From Variovorax boronicumulans (GTDB lineage Bacteria > Pseudomonadota > Gammaproteobacteria > Burkholderiales > Burkholderiaceae_C), in the NCBI RefSeq assembly GCF_007677875.1, contig NZ_VEDO01000016.1:79121-143120 (forward strand): DNA of 64,000 nucleotides, written 5' to 3'. Below are positions 28,279 through 36,437 of this stretch, one piece after another. Both the position numbers and the translations under genes were made by a program. Positions within the stretch are counted from its first letter, which is position 1. Each line of letters starts with the position of its first letter. The notes below the pieces were generated by a model that did not search any database, was not told the origin of the DNA, and saw only the letters and a list, made by a program, of their open reading frames with translations.

Positions 28279-29478
28279 ATGGCCCAGTTGATCACGCGCT
28301 GCCCTGCATGCGGAACCCGCTTCAGGGTCGTGCCCGATCAGCTGCGCATCTCCGAAGGCTGGGTGCGGTGCGGCCACTGCGCCGAGGTCTTCGACGCCGC
28401 CCGACACCTGGGTGCACCGGACGAGGCCACCCCGGCGGCGCTGGCGGCGGCCGAGCCCGTGCCCGAGCCGGCGCCGCAGCCTGCCGAAGCCGCCGATCTG
28501 GTGGCGGATGCGCGCCAGGCGCCGCCGCCCGTCGCCGACGACGATGTCCCGCCCTGGCTGCCCCATGCGCCCGCCGAGATCCCGGTGACCGATTCCGTCG
28601 CATCGCTGGAGCAGGACCTGGCCGACTACGTGCAGGCGCAAGCCGCGGCGCCGGCCGCGGAGCCGGTGTCCTTCCCTCCCGCAGCAACCGTCGTGACCGG
28701 GTTGCAGCGCGCGAGCGTCGAGCATGAGCAGGCGCCCGCGCCGGCCGAGCAGCCTGGCCGCCTCGTGGTATCGCTGGCCGCCGGTTCGGCACCACCGCCG
28801 CCGCGCAGCGCCCAGGCAGACCACGCATTGCCCTTGCCGCTGCGCGCGGCCGCCGAAGACGCGCCGCGGCCCGCACCGCTGCCGCCGCGCGTGGTGGCCG
28901 CGCCGCCCATGGTGCGGCCCGTTCCGCCGGATCCTGCGCATGCCGATCTCTCGTTCCTGCGCGATGCCGCGCCGGTGCCGCCGGTGGCGCTGCCCGCCAC
29001 CGCGCAGCGCACACGCCTGCTCTGGTCCCTGGCGGCCGGCTTGGCCGCAGTGCTGCTGCTGTGGCAGTGGGCCGTGCACGAGCGCGACCGCCTGGCTGCC
29101 ACGGCGCCTGGTCTGCGGCCGCTGCTGGGCGTGTTGTGCGCGCCGCTGTCGTGCAGTGTCCAACCGCTGCGCCGCATCGACGCCATCGTCATCGACGGCT
29201 CGGCGTTCCAGGCCCTGGGCGATGGCAGCTTCCGGCTCAGCCTGACGCTGCGCAACCGGGCCGCACATGCGGTGGCGCTGCCAGCCATCGCGCTGACGCT
29301 GACCGACATCGCCGAGCAGCCCGTGCTGCGGCGCGTGCTGATGCCGCAAGAGCTCGGCAGTCCCCCCGCGGCGCTGGATGCGCACGGCGAGTGGACGGCC
29401 AGTGCCGAACTGCAGATCGCCGAAAACGCGGGCCGCGCGCGCGTCGTGGGCTACCGGCTCGACCCCTTCTATCCCTGA
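28279..29478 (+). CDS. Zinc-ribbon, DUF3426-type membrane protein
   Basis: The 399-aa protein has an N-terminal MJ0042-type zinc ribbon with two CxxC pairs (CPACGTRF and CGHCAEVF). A long Pro/Ala-rich disordered region (about residues 48-245) leads to one membrane segment (LAAGLAAVLLLWQWA) and a C-terminal DUF3426 domain, probably periplasmic. It starts 8 bp after prmA, where this family is often found in betaproteobacteria. Molecular function is not known; zinc sensing linked to an envelope domain is a reasonable guess only. Confidence 0.85.
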   Translation: MAQLITRCPACGTRFRVVPDQLRISEGWVRCGHCAEVFDAARHLGAPDEATPAALAAAEPVPEPAPQPAEAADLVADARQAPPPVADDDVPPWLPHAPAEIPVTDSVASLEQDLADYVQAQAAAPAAEPVSFPPAATVVTGLQRASVEHEQAPAPAEQPGRLVVSLAAGSAPPPPRSAQADHALPLPLRAAAEDAPRPAPLPPRVVAAPPMVRPVPPDPAHADLSFLRDAAPVPPVALPATAQRTRLLWSLAAGLAAVLLLWQWAVHERDRLAATAPGLRPLLGVLCAPLSCSVQPLRRIDAIVIDGSAFQALGDGSFRLSLTLRNRAAHAVALPAIALTLTDIAEQPVLRRVLMPQELGSPPAALDAHGEWTASAELQIAENAGRARVVGYRLDPFYP

Positions 29479-29501
29479 CCTTCCACCTCCCAGGAGTCTC
29501 C

Positions 29502-30404
29502 ATGGCCAGCATCATCTGCGGTTCGCTCGCGTTCGACACCATCATGCGGTTTGAGGGCAAGTTCTCCGACCAGATCCTGCCCGACCAGATCCACAACCTG
29601 AACGTGTCCTTCCTGGTGCCGTCCCTGCGCCGCGACTTCGGAGGCTGTGCGGGCAACATCGCCTACGCGCTGCGGCAACTGGGCGGCGAGCCGCTGCCGA
29701 TGGCCACGCTGGGCACCGATGGCGCCGACTACCTCCAGCATCTGAAGGACCATGGCATCGCCACCGACTATGTGCGCGTGGTGGAGGGCAGCTACACGGC
29801 CCAGGCCATGATCATGACGGACCAGGCCAACAACCAGATCACGGCCTTTCATCCCGGTGCCATGATGCAGGCGCACCAGACGCGCATCACGGCGCGCAGC
29901 GATGTGACGCTGGGCATCGTCTCGCCCGACGGGCGCGACGCGATGCTGGAGCATGCCGAGCAGTTCGCGGCCGCCGGCATCCCCTTTGTCTTCGACCCGG
30001 GCCAGGGCCTGCCGATGTTCGACGGTGCCGCGCTGCGGCACTTCGTGTCGCTGGCCAGCTGGGTCACGGTCAACGACTACGAGGGCAAGATGCTCAGCGA
30101 GCGCACCGGGCTTGGCTTCGCCGAACTGTCGCGCCAGGTGCAAGGCTTGGTCGTGACGCTCGGTGGCGAAGGCAGCGAGGTCTGGATTGACGGCGAGCGC
30201 CAGGCCATCGCGCCGGTGCAGGCCACCGAACTGGTCGATCCCACGGGCTGCGGCGACGCCTACCGCGGTGCGCTGCTGTACGGGCTGGAGCGTGGCTGGC
30301 CGCTGGCGCGTTGCGCGGAGCTGGGCAACCGCATCGGTGCCCTCAAGATTGCCCAGCGTGGGCCGCAGAACTACCGCGTGGACCGCGCGGCCTGGGGACT
30401 GTGA
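29502..30404 (+). CDS. PfkB-family carbohydrate/nucleoside kinase
   Basis: The 300-aa soluble kinase of the ribokinase/adenosine-kinase superfamily has the N-terminal GSLAFDTIMRFEG, the substrate-binding FGGCAGNIAYAL, and the C-terminal signature VDPTGCGDAYRGALLYGL, which contains the catalytic Asp and anion hole. Overall it is closest in style to bacterial adenosine-kinase-like PfkB proteins, but the substrate cannot be fixed by eye. A CAGGAG ribosome site precedes the ATG. It ends the accBC-prmA run. Confidence 0.85.
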   Translation: MASIICGSLAFDTIMRFEGKFSDQILPDQIHNLNVSFLVPSLRRDFGGCAGNIAYALRQLGGEPLPMATLGTDGADYLQHLKDHGIATDYVRVVEGSYTAQAMIMTDQANNQITAFHPGAMMQAHQTRITARSDVTLGIVSPDGRDAMLEHAEQFAAAGIPFVFDPGQGLPMFDGAALRHFVSLASWVTVNDYEGKMLSERTGLGFAELSRQVQGLVVTLGGEGSEVWIDGERQAIAPVQATELVDPTGCGDAYRGALLYGLERGWPLARCAELGNRIGALKIAQRGPQNYRVDRAAWGL

Positions 30405-30419
30405 GCCCCTCTTGAAATG

Positions 30420-30449
30420 AAAAAGCCCGGGGCCTTGCGGCTCCGGGCT
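30420..30449 (-). terminator. Rho-independent terminator of the histone H1-like gene
   Basis: On the minus strand AGCCCGGAGCC and GGCCCCGGGCT form an 11-position stem with one mismatch around a GCAA loop, followed by TTTTT. It lies 23 bp after the H1-like stop. On the plus strand no T-run follows, so it serves mainly the minus-strand gene, though the stem may also help end the kinase transcript. Confidence 0.8.
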
Positions 30450-30472
30450 GGATGCGTCTTGCGACGCACGGC

Positions 30473-31033
30473 TCAGGGCTTGCTGGCCGTCGGGAAGGGC
30501 CAGGCGGCCTGCGGATTCAGCGTGGTCTGCGTGGACGCGGCGGCAGGGGCAGCGGCAGCGGGCGCAGGGGCCGCTTTCTTCGCAGGTTTCTTGGCAGCGG
30601 CCTTCTTGGCAGGGGCGGCCTTGGCGGTCGCCTTCTTGGCCGGAGCGGCCTTCTTGGCAGCAGCCTTCTTGGCCGGAGCTGCGGCCTTCTTGGCGGGCGC
30701 AGCCTTCTTGGCCGGAGCGGCAGCCTTCTTGGCGGGCGCAGCCTTCTTGGCCGGAGCGGCCTTCTTGGCGGGCGCAGCCTTCTTGGCCGGAGCGGCCTTC
30801 TTGGCGGGTGCAGCCTTCTTGGCCGGAGCGGCCTTCTTGGCGGGTGCAGCCTTCTTGGCCGGAGCGGCCTTCTTGGCGGGCGCAGCCTTCTTGGCCGGAG
30901 CGGCCTTCTTCGCCGGTGCAGCGGCCTTCTTCGCCGGAGCAGCCTTCTTGGCCGGAGCGGCCTTCTTCGCCGGAGCGGCGGCCTTCTTTGCCGGGGCGGC
31001 CTTCTTCGCGGCCGGTTTCTTCGCAGTTGCCAT
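30473..31033 (-). CDS. Histone H1-like (Hc1/BPH1-type) Lys/Ala/Pro-rich DNA-binding protein
   Basis: The 186-aa protein begins MATAKKPAAKKAAPAKK and consists mostly of repeats of the type KKAAPA/KKAAAPA, then a short non-repetitive C terminus ending AWPFPTASKP. This composition is that of bacterial H1-like proteins (Bordetella BPH1/BpH2, chlamydial Hc) that condense DNA non-specifically. The DNA is itself a tandem array, so copy number may vary between strains. A strong AAGGAGAACACC site fixes the start at 31033. It lies downstream of nrdB. Confidence 0.9.
   Translation of the reverse strand: MATAKKPAAKKAAPAKKAAAPAKKAAPAKKAAPAKKAAAPAKKAAPAKKAAPAKKAAPAKKAAPAKKAAPAKKAAPAKKAAPAKKAAPAKKAAPAKKAAPAKKAAAPAKKAAPAKKAAAPAKKAAAKKAAPAKKATAKAAPAKKAAAKKPAKKAAPAPAAAAPAAASTQTTLNPQAAWPFPTASKP
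30600..31000 (-). repeat. Tandem repeat array inside the H1-like gene
   Basis: The plus strand repeats 18-bp units of the type GCCTTCTTGGC(C/G)GG(A/C/T)GC(A/G/T), often alternating in pairs of about 36 bp, over roughly 400 bp. Some units carry an extra Ala codon. Near-identity between neighbouring units suggests slippage or recombination as the source. Exact boundaries are approximate. Confidence 0.85.
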
Positions 31034-31095
31034 GGTGTTCTCCTTGATCGGATTACAAAGAGCACTTGCGGCGCGTTGGTACGCCACAAGCGATG

Positions 31096-31128
31096 CATGG
31101 CGTTGGGGCCAAAAGCCCCAGCGCCATG
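31096..31128 (-). other. Long hairpin between nrdB and the H1-like gene
   Basis: CATGGCGTTGGGGC (31096-31109) and GCCCCAGCGCCATG (31115-31128) pair over 14 positions with one G-T wobble around a 5-nt loop. Neither strand has a following T-tract, so it is not a standard intrinsic terminator. It sits 89 bp after the nrdB stop and could stabilise the nrdB 3' end or aid Rho-dependent termination. Confidence 0.6.
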
Positions 31129-31216
31129 GATTCAGGACACGTGCACGCCTGCACTCTGTCGGTGCTACTCGGGGGGCGTGACGTGCGGTGGAACATGGTG
31201 TTGTCCTGTGTCGTTC

Positions 31217-32461
31217 TCAGTCCCAGGACAGCGCGCCGCCGGATTGGTACTCGATGACGCGGGTCTCGAAGAAGTTGCGTTCCTTCTTGAGGTCGATCAT
31301 CTCGCTCATCCAGGGGAACGGGTTCTCCTCGTTCGGGAACAGCGGCTCCAGACCGATCTGCGTGGCACGCCGGTTGGCGATGTAGCGCAGGTAGCCCTTG
31401 AACATCGACGCGTTCATGCCCAGCACGCCGCGCGGCATGGTGTCCTCGGCATAGCGGTACTCGAGCGCGACGGCCTTCTCGAACAGCGCGCGGATCTCGG
31501 CCTTGAACTCGGGCGTCCACAGGTGCGGGTTCTCGAGCTTGAGCTGGTTGATCAGGTCGATGCCGAAATTGCAGTGCATGGACTCGTCGCGCAGGATGTA
31601 CTGGTACTGCTCGGCCGCACCCGTCATCTTGTTCTGCCGGCCGAGTGCCAGGATCTGCGTGAAGCCGACGTAGAAGAACAGGCCTTCCATGAGGCAGGCG
31701 AACACGATCAGGCTCTTGAGCAGGGTCTGGTCGTTGTCGGGCGTGCCGGTCTTGAAGTCCGGGTCCATGATCGCCTCGATGAAGGGGATCAGGAACTCGT
31801 CCTTGTCGCGGATCGACTGCACCTCGTTGTAGGCGTTGAAGATCTCCGACTCATCGAGTCCCAGCGACTCGACGATGTATTGGTAGGCGTGCGTGTGGAT
31901 GGCCTCTTCGAAGGCCTGGCGCAGCAGGAACTGGCGGCACTCGGGCGCCGTGATGTGGCGGTAGGTGCCCAGCACGATGTTGTTGGCGGCCAGCGAGTCG
32001 GCAGTGACGAAGAAGCCGAGGTTGCGCTTGACGATGCGGCGCTCGTCCTCGGTCAGGCCGTTCGGGTCCTTCCAGAGCGCGATGTCGCGGTTCATGTTCA
32101 CTTCCTGCGGCATCCAGTGGTTGGCGCAGGTGGCGAGGTACTTCTCCCAGGCCCACTTGTACTTGAACGGCACCAGCTGGTTGACGTCGGTTTGGCCGTT
32201 GATGATGCGCTTGTCGGCCGCGTTCACGCGGCGCGCGCTCGCGCCAATGGCTGCGCGCGGCGCAGCCACCGGCGGCAGCGCCACATCGGGCAGGCGCGAT
32301 GCGGTGGGTGCGTTGAAGCTGTGGGCTTGGACCGCGGCCGTTGCGGCGGCGGGAAGGGGATTCACGGAATTGGGAGAGACCGCTGCCTCGCGGTGTCCCG
32401 TGGACCCGCTGTGTTGCGTCGATGGCGAGGAGGGCTTGACTTCGTCGTCCCAGGTAAGCAT
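31217..32461 (-). CDS. nrdB: Class Ia ribonucleotide reductase, beta subunit
   Basis: NrdB holds the diiron-tyrosyl radical for ribonucleotide reduction. The protein is 414 aa with an unusually long, low-complexity N-terminal extension (about 75 residues rich in Ser/Pro/Ala). Metal ligands can be placed at D155, E186 and H189, the radical tyrosine at Y193 (IHTHAYQYI), and the second Glu/His pair in [10 protein letters not shown]. The start at 32461 begins MLTWDDEV; an ORF extension further upstream is not convincing. It lies 162 bp downstream of nrdA. Confidence 0.96.
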   Translation of the reverse strand: MLTWDDEVKPSSPSTQHSGSTGHREAAVSPNSVNPLPAAATAAVQAHSFNAPTASRLPDVALPPVAAPRAAIGASARRVNAADKRIINGQTDVNQLVPFKYKWAWEKYLATCANHWMPQEVNMNRDIALWKDPNGLTEDERRIVKRNLGFFVTADSLAANNIVLGTYRHITAPECRQFLLRQAFEEAIHTHAYQYIVESLGLDESEIFNAYNEVQSIRDKDEFLIPFIEAIMDPDFKTGTPDNDQTLLKSLIVFACLMEGLFFYVGFTQILALGRQNKMTGAAEQYQYILRDESMHCNFGIDLINQLKLENPHLWTPEFKAEIRALFEKAVALEYRYAEDTMPRGVLGMNASMFKGYLRYIANRRATQIGLEPLFPNEENPFPWMSEMIDLKKERNFFETRVIEYQSGGALSWD

Positions 32462-32623
32462 AGATTTTCCAGTGCCGAGATTATGAAAGCGGTGCCCTGA
32501 AAAGCAAAGGCTTCGCCCAGGCACCGCGCATGTTTGTTGCTCCCGTGCATCGCAAAAACGGCGCTGCGCATGCGATGCGACGGGGCTGCGCTTCAGCGCT
32601 TCATCGCGGCCGTGTCTGCAGGC

Positions 32624-35563
32624 TCATTGGCAGGCTTCGCAGGTGGGGTCGTCCACACCGCAGAACTTCACATCGGTCGCGGCCGATGCGGCCAGCGGCG
32701 CGTTCATCTGCGCTTCCATCTGGGCACGTGCCTTCGCTGCCGCGGCATCGAGTGCGCTCATCGCCGGTGCGGTATGGGCGCCCGACGACACCGCATTCAG
32801 ACGGCCCGGTGCCACCGTCGATTTCTCGGCGTGCGTGGCGCTGCGCGTGCGCAGGTAGTAGGTGGTCTTCAAGCCGCGCGTCCAGGCCAGCTTGTAGGTG
32901 TCGTCCAGCTTCTTGCCCGAGGCGCCGGCCATGTAGATGTTCAGCGACTGGGCCTGGTCGATCCACTTCTGGCGGCGTGCCGCGGCCTCGACCAGCCACT
33001 GCGGCGCGACCTCGAAGGCCGTGGCGTACAGCGCCTTGATGTCCTGCGGCACGCGGTCGATGGGCTCGAGCGAACCGTCAAAGTGCTTGAGGTCCATGAC
33101 CATCACGTCGTCCCACAGGTTCAGGCGCTTGAGGTCGGCCACCAGGTAGTGGTTGATGACCGTGAACTCCCCCGACAGGTTGGACTTGACCGACAGGTTG
33201 CCGAAGCACGGTTCGATCGAAGCGTCGACGCCGATGATGTTGGAAATGGTCGCGGTCGGCGCGATGGCAACGCAGTTGGAGTTGCGCATGCCGTCCTGCT
33301 TGATCTTGGCGCGCAGGGCATCCCAGTCCAGCGTGGCCGACCGGTCCACCTCCACGTAGCCGCCGCGGGCCTGCTCGAGCAGGTTCAGCGAGTCCATCGG
33401 CAGGATGCCCTTGTCCCACAGCGAGCCCTTGAAGCTGCTGTAGCGGCCGCGCTCGGCCGCCAGTTCGGTGGAGGCCCAGTAGGCGTAGTAGCACACGGCT
33501 TCCATCGAGTTGTCGGCGAACTGCACGGCGGCGTCGCTGGCGTAGGGGATGCGCAGTTCGTACAGCGCGTCCTGGAAGCCCATCACGCCCAGGCCCACGG
33601 GGCGGTGGCGCAGGTTGGAGTCACGCGCCTTCTTGACCGCGTAGTAGTTGATGTCGATCACGTTGTCGAGCATGCGCATCGCCGTGCTGATGGTCCTCTT
33701 CAGCTTGGCGTGGTCGACGGCACCGTCCTTCAGGTGCTGCAGCAGGTTCACCGAACCCAGGTTGCAGACGGCGGTTTCGGTGTCGCTGGTGTTCAGCGTG
33801 ATCTCGGTGCACAGGTTGGACGAGTGCACCACGCCCACGTGCTGCTGCGGCGAGCGCACGTTGCAGGCATCCTTGAACGTGATCCAGGGGTGGCCGGTCT
33901 CGAACAGCATCGAGAGCATCTTGCGCCACAGGTCGGTCGCCGGGACCGTCTTGCTGGGCCTGATCTCGCCGCGCGCGGCCTTCTCTTCATAGGCCACGTA
34001 GGCGCGCTCGAACTCGGCGCCGAACAGGTCGTGCAGGTCGGGCACGGAGGAGGGCGAGAACAGCGTCCAGTTGCCCTTTTCCATCACGCGGCGCATGAAC
34101 AGGTCCGGAATCCAGTTGGCCGTGTTCATGTCGTGCGTGCGGCGGCGGTCGTCGCCGGTGTTCTTGCGCAGCTCGAGGAACTCCTCGATGTCCAGGTGCC
34201 AGCTCTCCAGGTAGGTGCAGACCGCACCCTTGCGCTTGCCGCCCTGGTTCACGGCCACGGCCGTGTCATTGACCACCTTGAGGAAGGGCACCACGCCCTG
34301 CGATTCGCCGTTCGTGCCCTTGATGTGGCTGCCCAGCGCACGCACGCGCGTCCAGTCGTTGCCCAGGCCGCCGGCGAACTTGGACAGCAGCGCGTTCTCC
34401 TTGATCGACTCGTAGATGCCGTCCAGGTCGTCGGGCACGGTGGTCAGGTAGCAGGAGGACAGCTGCGAGCGCAGCGTGCCGCTGTTGAACAGTGTGGGCG
34501 TGGACGACATGAAGTCGAACGACGACAGCACCTCGTAGAACTCGATGGCGCGGGCTTCACGGTCGATCTCGTTCAGCGCCAGGCCCATGGCCACGCGCAT
34601 GAAGAAAGCCTGCGGTAGCTCGATGCGGTTCTTGCGCACGTGCAGGAAGTAGCGGTCGTACAGGGTCTGCAGGCCCAGGTAATCGAACTTCTCGTCGCGC
34701 TCGGCCTTCAGAGCCGAACCCAGGCGGTTCAGGTCGTACTGCAGCAGCTTCTCGTCCAGCAGTTCGTTCTCCACACCCTTCTTGATGTAGAGCGGGAAGT
34801 ACTCGGCGTAGCGCGTGGCCATCTGGGCGCGCGGCACTTCCTCGCCCAGCACTTCCTTGAGGATGGTGTGCAGCAGCAGCCGGGCCGTGGCGAAGGTGTA
34901 GTCGGGGTCCTTTTCGATCAGCGTGCGGGCGGCCAGGATGGCGGCCTTGTAGACCTCTTCGATCGGCACGCCGTCATACAGGTTGCGCATGGTCTCTGCG
35001 ACGATGGGCTCGGGCTTGACGTCAGCGCCCAGGCCGGCGCAGGCATCGGCGATCAGCCGCTGCAGCTCGCCCAGGTCCAGCGCCACGCGCTCGCCGCCGT
35101 CCAGCACGTGCAGCGTGGGCGCAGCGGCCGGTTGCTCCTGTTCGCCCTGACGGTGGCGTTCCTGCGAACGGCGTTCGCGGTACAGCACGTAGGCGCGTGC
35201 GATCTCGTGGTGGCCGCCGCGCATGAGGCCCAGCTCGACCTGGTCCTGCACGTCCTCGATGTGGAAGGTGCCGCCGCCAGGACGCGAACGCATCAGCGCG
35301 CGCGTGACCGCCTGCGTGAGGCCGTCCACCGTCTCGCGCACGCTGGCCGAGGCCGCGCCCTGCGTGCCGTGCACGGCCAGGAAGGCCTTCATCATGGCCA
35401 CGGCGATCTTGTTCGGCTCGAACGGCACGACGGCGCCATTGCGGCGGATGATCTGGTAGTGCGCCAGCGCGTTCGGCGCAGTGCTGTCGGCCGTGGCGGC
35501 GCGTGCAGACGCGGCCGTGGGTGACAGTTGTGAGGCGGATGGGAGGTGAGCTGCAGTTTGCAT
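32624..35563 (-). CDS. nrdA: Class Ia ribonucleotide reductase, alpha subunit
   Basis: NrdA reduces ribonucleoside diphosphates to deoxyribonucleotides. At 979 aa it is long for the family because of a roughly 40-residue N-terminal extension before the ATP-cone (IIRRNGAVVPFEPNKIA). Active-site blocks NLCTEITLNTSDT and AVCNLGSVNL are present. The C terminus VDDPTCEACQ carries the redox Cys pair that shuttles electrons. The intact ATP-cone implies dATP feedback inhibition. An AAGGAAGCC ribosome site precedes the ATG at 35563. Confidence 0.97.
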   Translation of the reverse strand: MQTAAHLPSASQLSPTAASARAATADSTAPNALAHYQIIRRNGAVVPFEPNKIAVAMMKAFLAVHGTQGAASASVRETVDGLTQAVTRALMRSRPGGGTFHIEDVQDQVELGLMRGGHHEIARAYVLYRERRSQERHRQGEQEQPAAAPTLHVLDGGERVALDLGELQRLIADACAGLGADVKPEPIVAETMRNLYDGVPIEEVYKAAILAARTLIEKDPDYTFATARLLLHTILKEVLGEEVPRAQMATRYAEYFPLYIKKGVENELLDEKLLQYDLNRLGSALKAERDEKFDYLGLQTLYDRYFLHVRKNRIELPQAFFMRVAMGLALNEIDREARAIEFYEVLSSFDFMSSTPTLFNSGTLRSQLSSCYLTTVPDDLDGIYESIKENALLSKFAGGLGNDWTRVRALGSHIKGTNGESQGVVPFLKVVNDTAVAVNQGGKRKGAVCTYLESWHLDIEEFLELRKNTGDDRRRTHDMNTANWIPDLFMRRVMEKGNWTLFSPSSVPDLHDLFGAEFERAYVAYEEKAARGEIRPSKTVPATDLWRKMLSMLFETGHPWITFKDACNVRSPQQHVGVVHSSNLCTEITLNTSDTETAVCNLGSVNLLQHLKDGAVDHAKLKRTISTAMRMLDNVIDINYYAVKKARDSNLRHRPVGLGVMGFQDALYELRIPYASDAAVQFADNSMEAVCYYAYWASTELAAERGRYSSFKGSLWDKGILPMDSLNLLEQARGGYVEVDRSATLDWDALRAKIKQDGMRNSNCVAIAPTATISNIIGVDASIEPCFGNLSVKSNLSGEFTVINHYLVADLKRLNLWDDVMVMDLKHFDGSLEPIDRVPQDIKALYATAFEVAPQWLVEAAARRQKWIDQAQSLNIYMAGASGKKLDDTYKLAWTRGLKTTYYLRTRSATHAEKSTVAPGRLNAVSSGAHTAPAMSALDAAAAKARAQMEAQMNAPLAASAATDVKFCGVDDPTCEACQ

Positions 35564-35843
35564 GGCTTCCTTGTGGTGCTGGGTACGGGATCGAAATCTG
35601 GCGGTGCGATGTCACCGCGGACGGGGCCGGGCGCGGCCAAAGCGGGTCTCGCGCGGGGCCCCATATCTAGGGTCCGGCGGCATTCTAGCCACTACAGGTA
35701 GCGTGTTGCGCAGCTTTTTGTGTGTTGCTTTTCGACACCCGCCGCAACGCCAGCAGCGGTGCGCCATGGTCGCGCAAAGATGAGGTTTCATGCGGGATGG
35801 CGCCGCATTCCGCCCCGCAGGCGGCATGGTTGCTGGCCTGTCT
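35564..35843 (-). other. nrdA upstream region (280 bp)
   Basis: Between the ampD stop and the nrdA start there is no gene-like ORF. On the minus strand a -10-like TAGAAT (plus positions 35682-35687) lies between two NrdR-box-like sites, listed separately. I could not identify a good -35 hexamer. The segment nearest ampD (35720-35843) shows nothing recognisable. Confidence 0.5.
35658..35704 (-). promoter_or_regulatory. Pair of NrdR-box-like sites upstream of nrdA
   Basis: Two 16-bp sequences, GCCCCATATCTAGGGT (35658-35673) and CCACTACAGGTAGCGT (35689-35704), resemble the NrdR consensus ACACWATATATWGTGT. Their centres are 31 bp apart, the three-turn spacing typical of paired NrdR boxes. They flank a TAGAAT -10-like hexamer on the nrdA strand, a position suited to repression. 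Individual boxes are imperfect; the spacing is the stronger evidence. Confidence 0.6.
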
Positions 35844-36437
35844 TCAGGTGGGGGCGGATCCGCGCACCGCAAGCGGGAACCAGTCGGGCGGCCAGCCCGT
35901 GCCCTGCTGCAACGCAGGCCAGTCGAAACCCGGGCCAGGGTCCTGCTTGCGACCGGGCGCCACATGCTCGTGGCCGGCCACATGGGCGATCGGATAGCGC
36001 TGGGCCAGTGCGGTGCACAGGCTGGTCAGCGTGTCGTACTGGGCCGGCTCGAAGCGCTCACCCTCCAGGCCTTCGAGTTCGATGCCGATGGAGTCGTCGT
36101 TGCACTCGTCGCGGCCGCGCCAGTGCGAGCGGCCGGCGTGCCAGGCGCGCGCGTCCGCGTCGACGAACTGCCAGAGTTCGCCGCCGCGGCGGATCAGGAA
36201 ATGCGCCGACACCTGCAGGCCCCGGATCTGCGCGAAGTAGGGATGGGCGTCCCAGTCCAGCCGGTTGTCGAACAGGGCCAGGATCTCGTCGCCACCATAC
36301 TGCCCGGGCGGCAGGCTGATGGAGTGCAGCACCACGAGGTCGACATGCGCGCCGGCCGGCCGCGGCCCGAAGTTGGGAGAGGGCTGGTGCCGCGCGAAGC
36401 GGTACCAGCCGTCCTGCCACAGCGGGTCACTCGTCAT
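35844..36437 (-). CDS. ampD: 1,6-anhydro-N-acetylmuramyl-L-alanine amidase AmpD
   Basis: AmpD cleaves anhydro-muropeptides in the cytoplasm during wall recycling. The 197-aa protein has no signal peptide. Zinc ligands can be placed at H38 (VVLHSIS), H156 and D166 (GHEHVAPGRKQDPG); the catalytic Glu is E120 (SIGIELEG) and Lys K164. It overlaps the pilR-like 3' end by 11 bp, so it is probably co-transcribed with pilS/pilR. With mpl at 23 kb it gives two steps of the recycling route in this window. Confidence 0.95.
   Translation of the reverse strand: MTSDPLWQDGWYRFARHQPSPNFGPRPAGAHVDLVVLHSISLPPGQYGGDEILALFDNRLDWDAHPYFAQIRGLQVSAHFLIRRGGELWQFVDADARAWHAGRSHWRGRDECNDDSIGIELEGLEGERFEPAQYDTLTSLCTALAQRYPIAHVAGHEHVAPGRKQDPGPGFDWPALQQGTGWPPDWFPLAVRGSAPT

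Noticed and set aside
30600..31000. Repeat array as a CRISPR
   Set aside because: Units are contiguous without spacers and encode the Lys/Ala-rich protein in frame.
30452..32500. 682-aa plus-strand frame opposite the H1-like and nrdB genes
   Set aside because: Its Gly/Leu/Arg repeats are the complement of the H1-like repeat array; no independent coding evidence.
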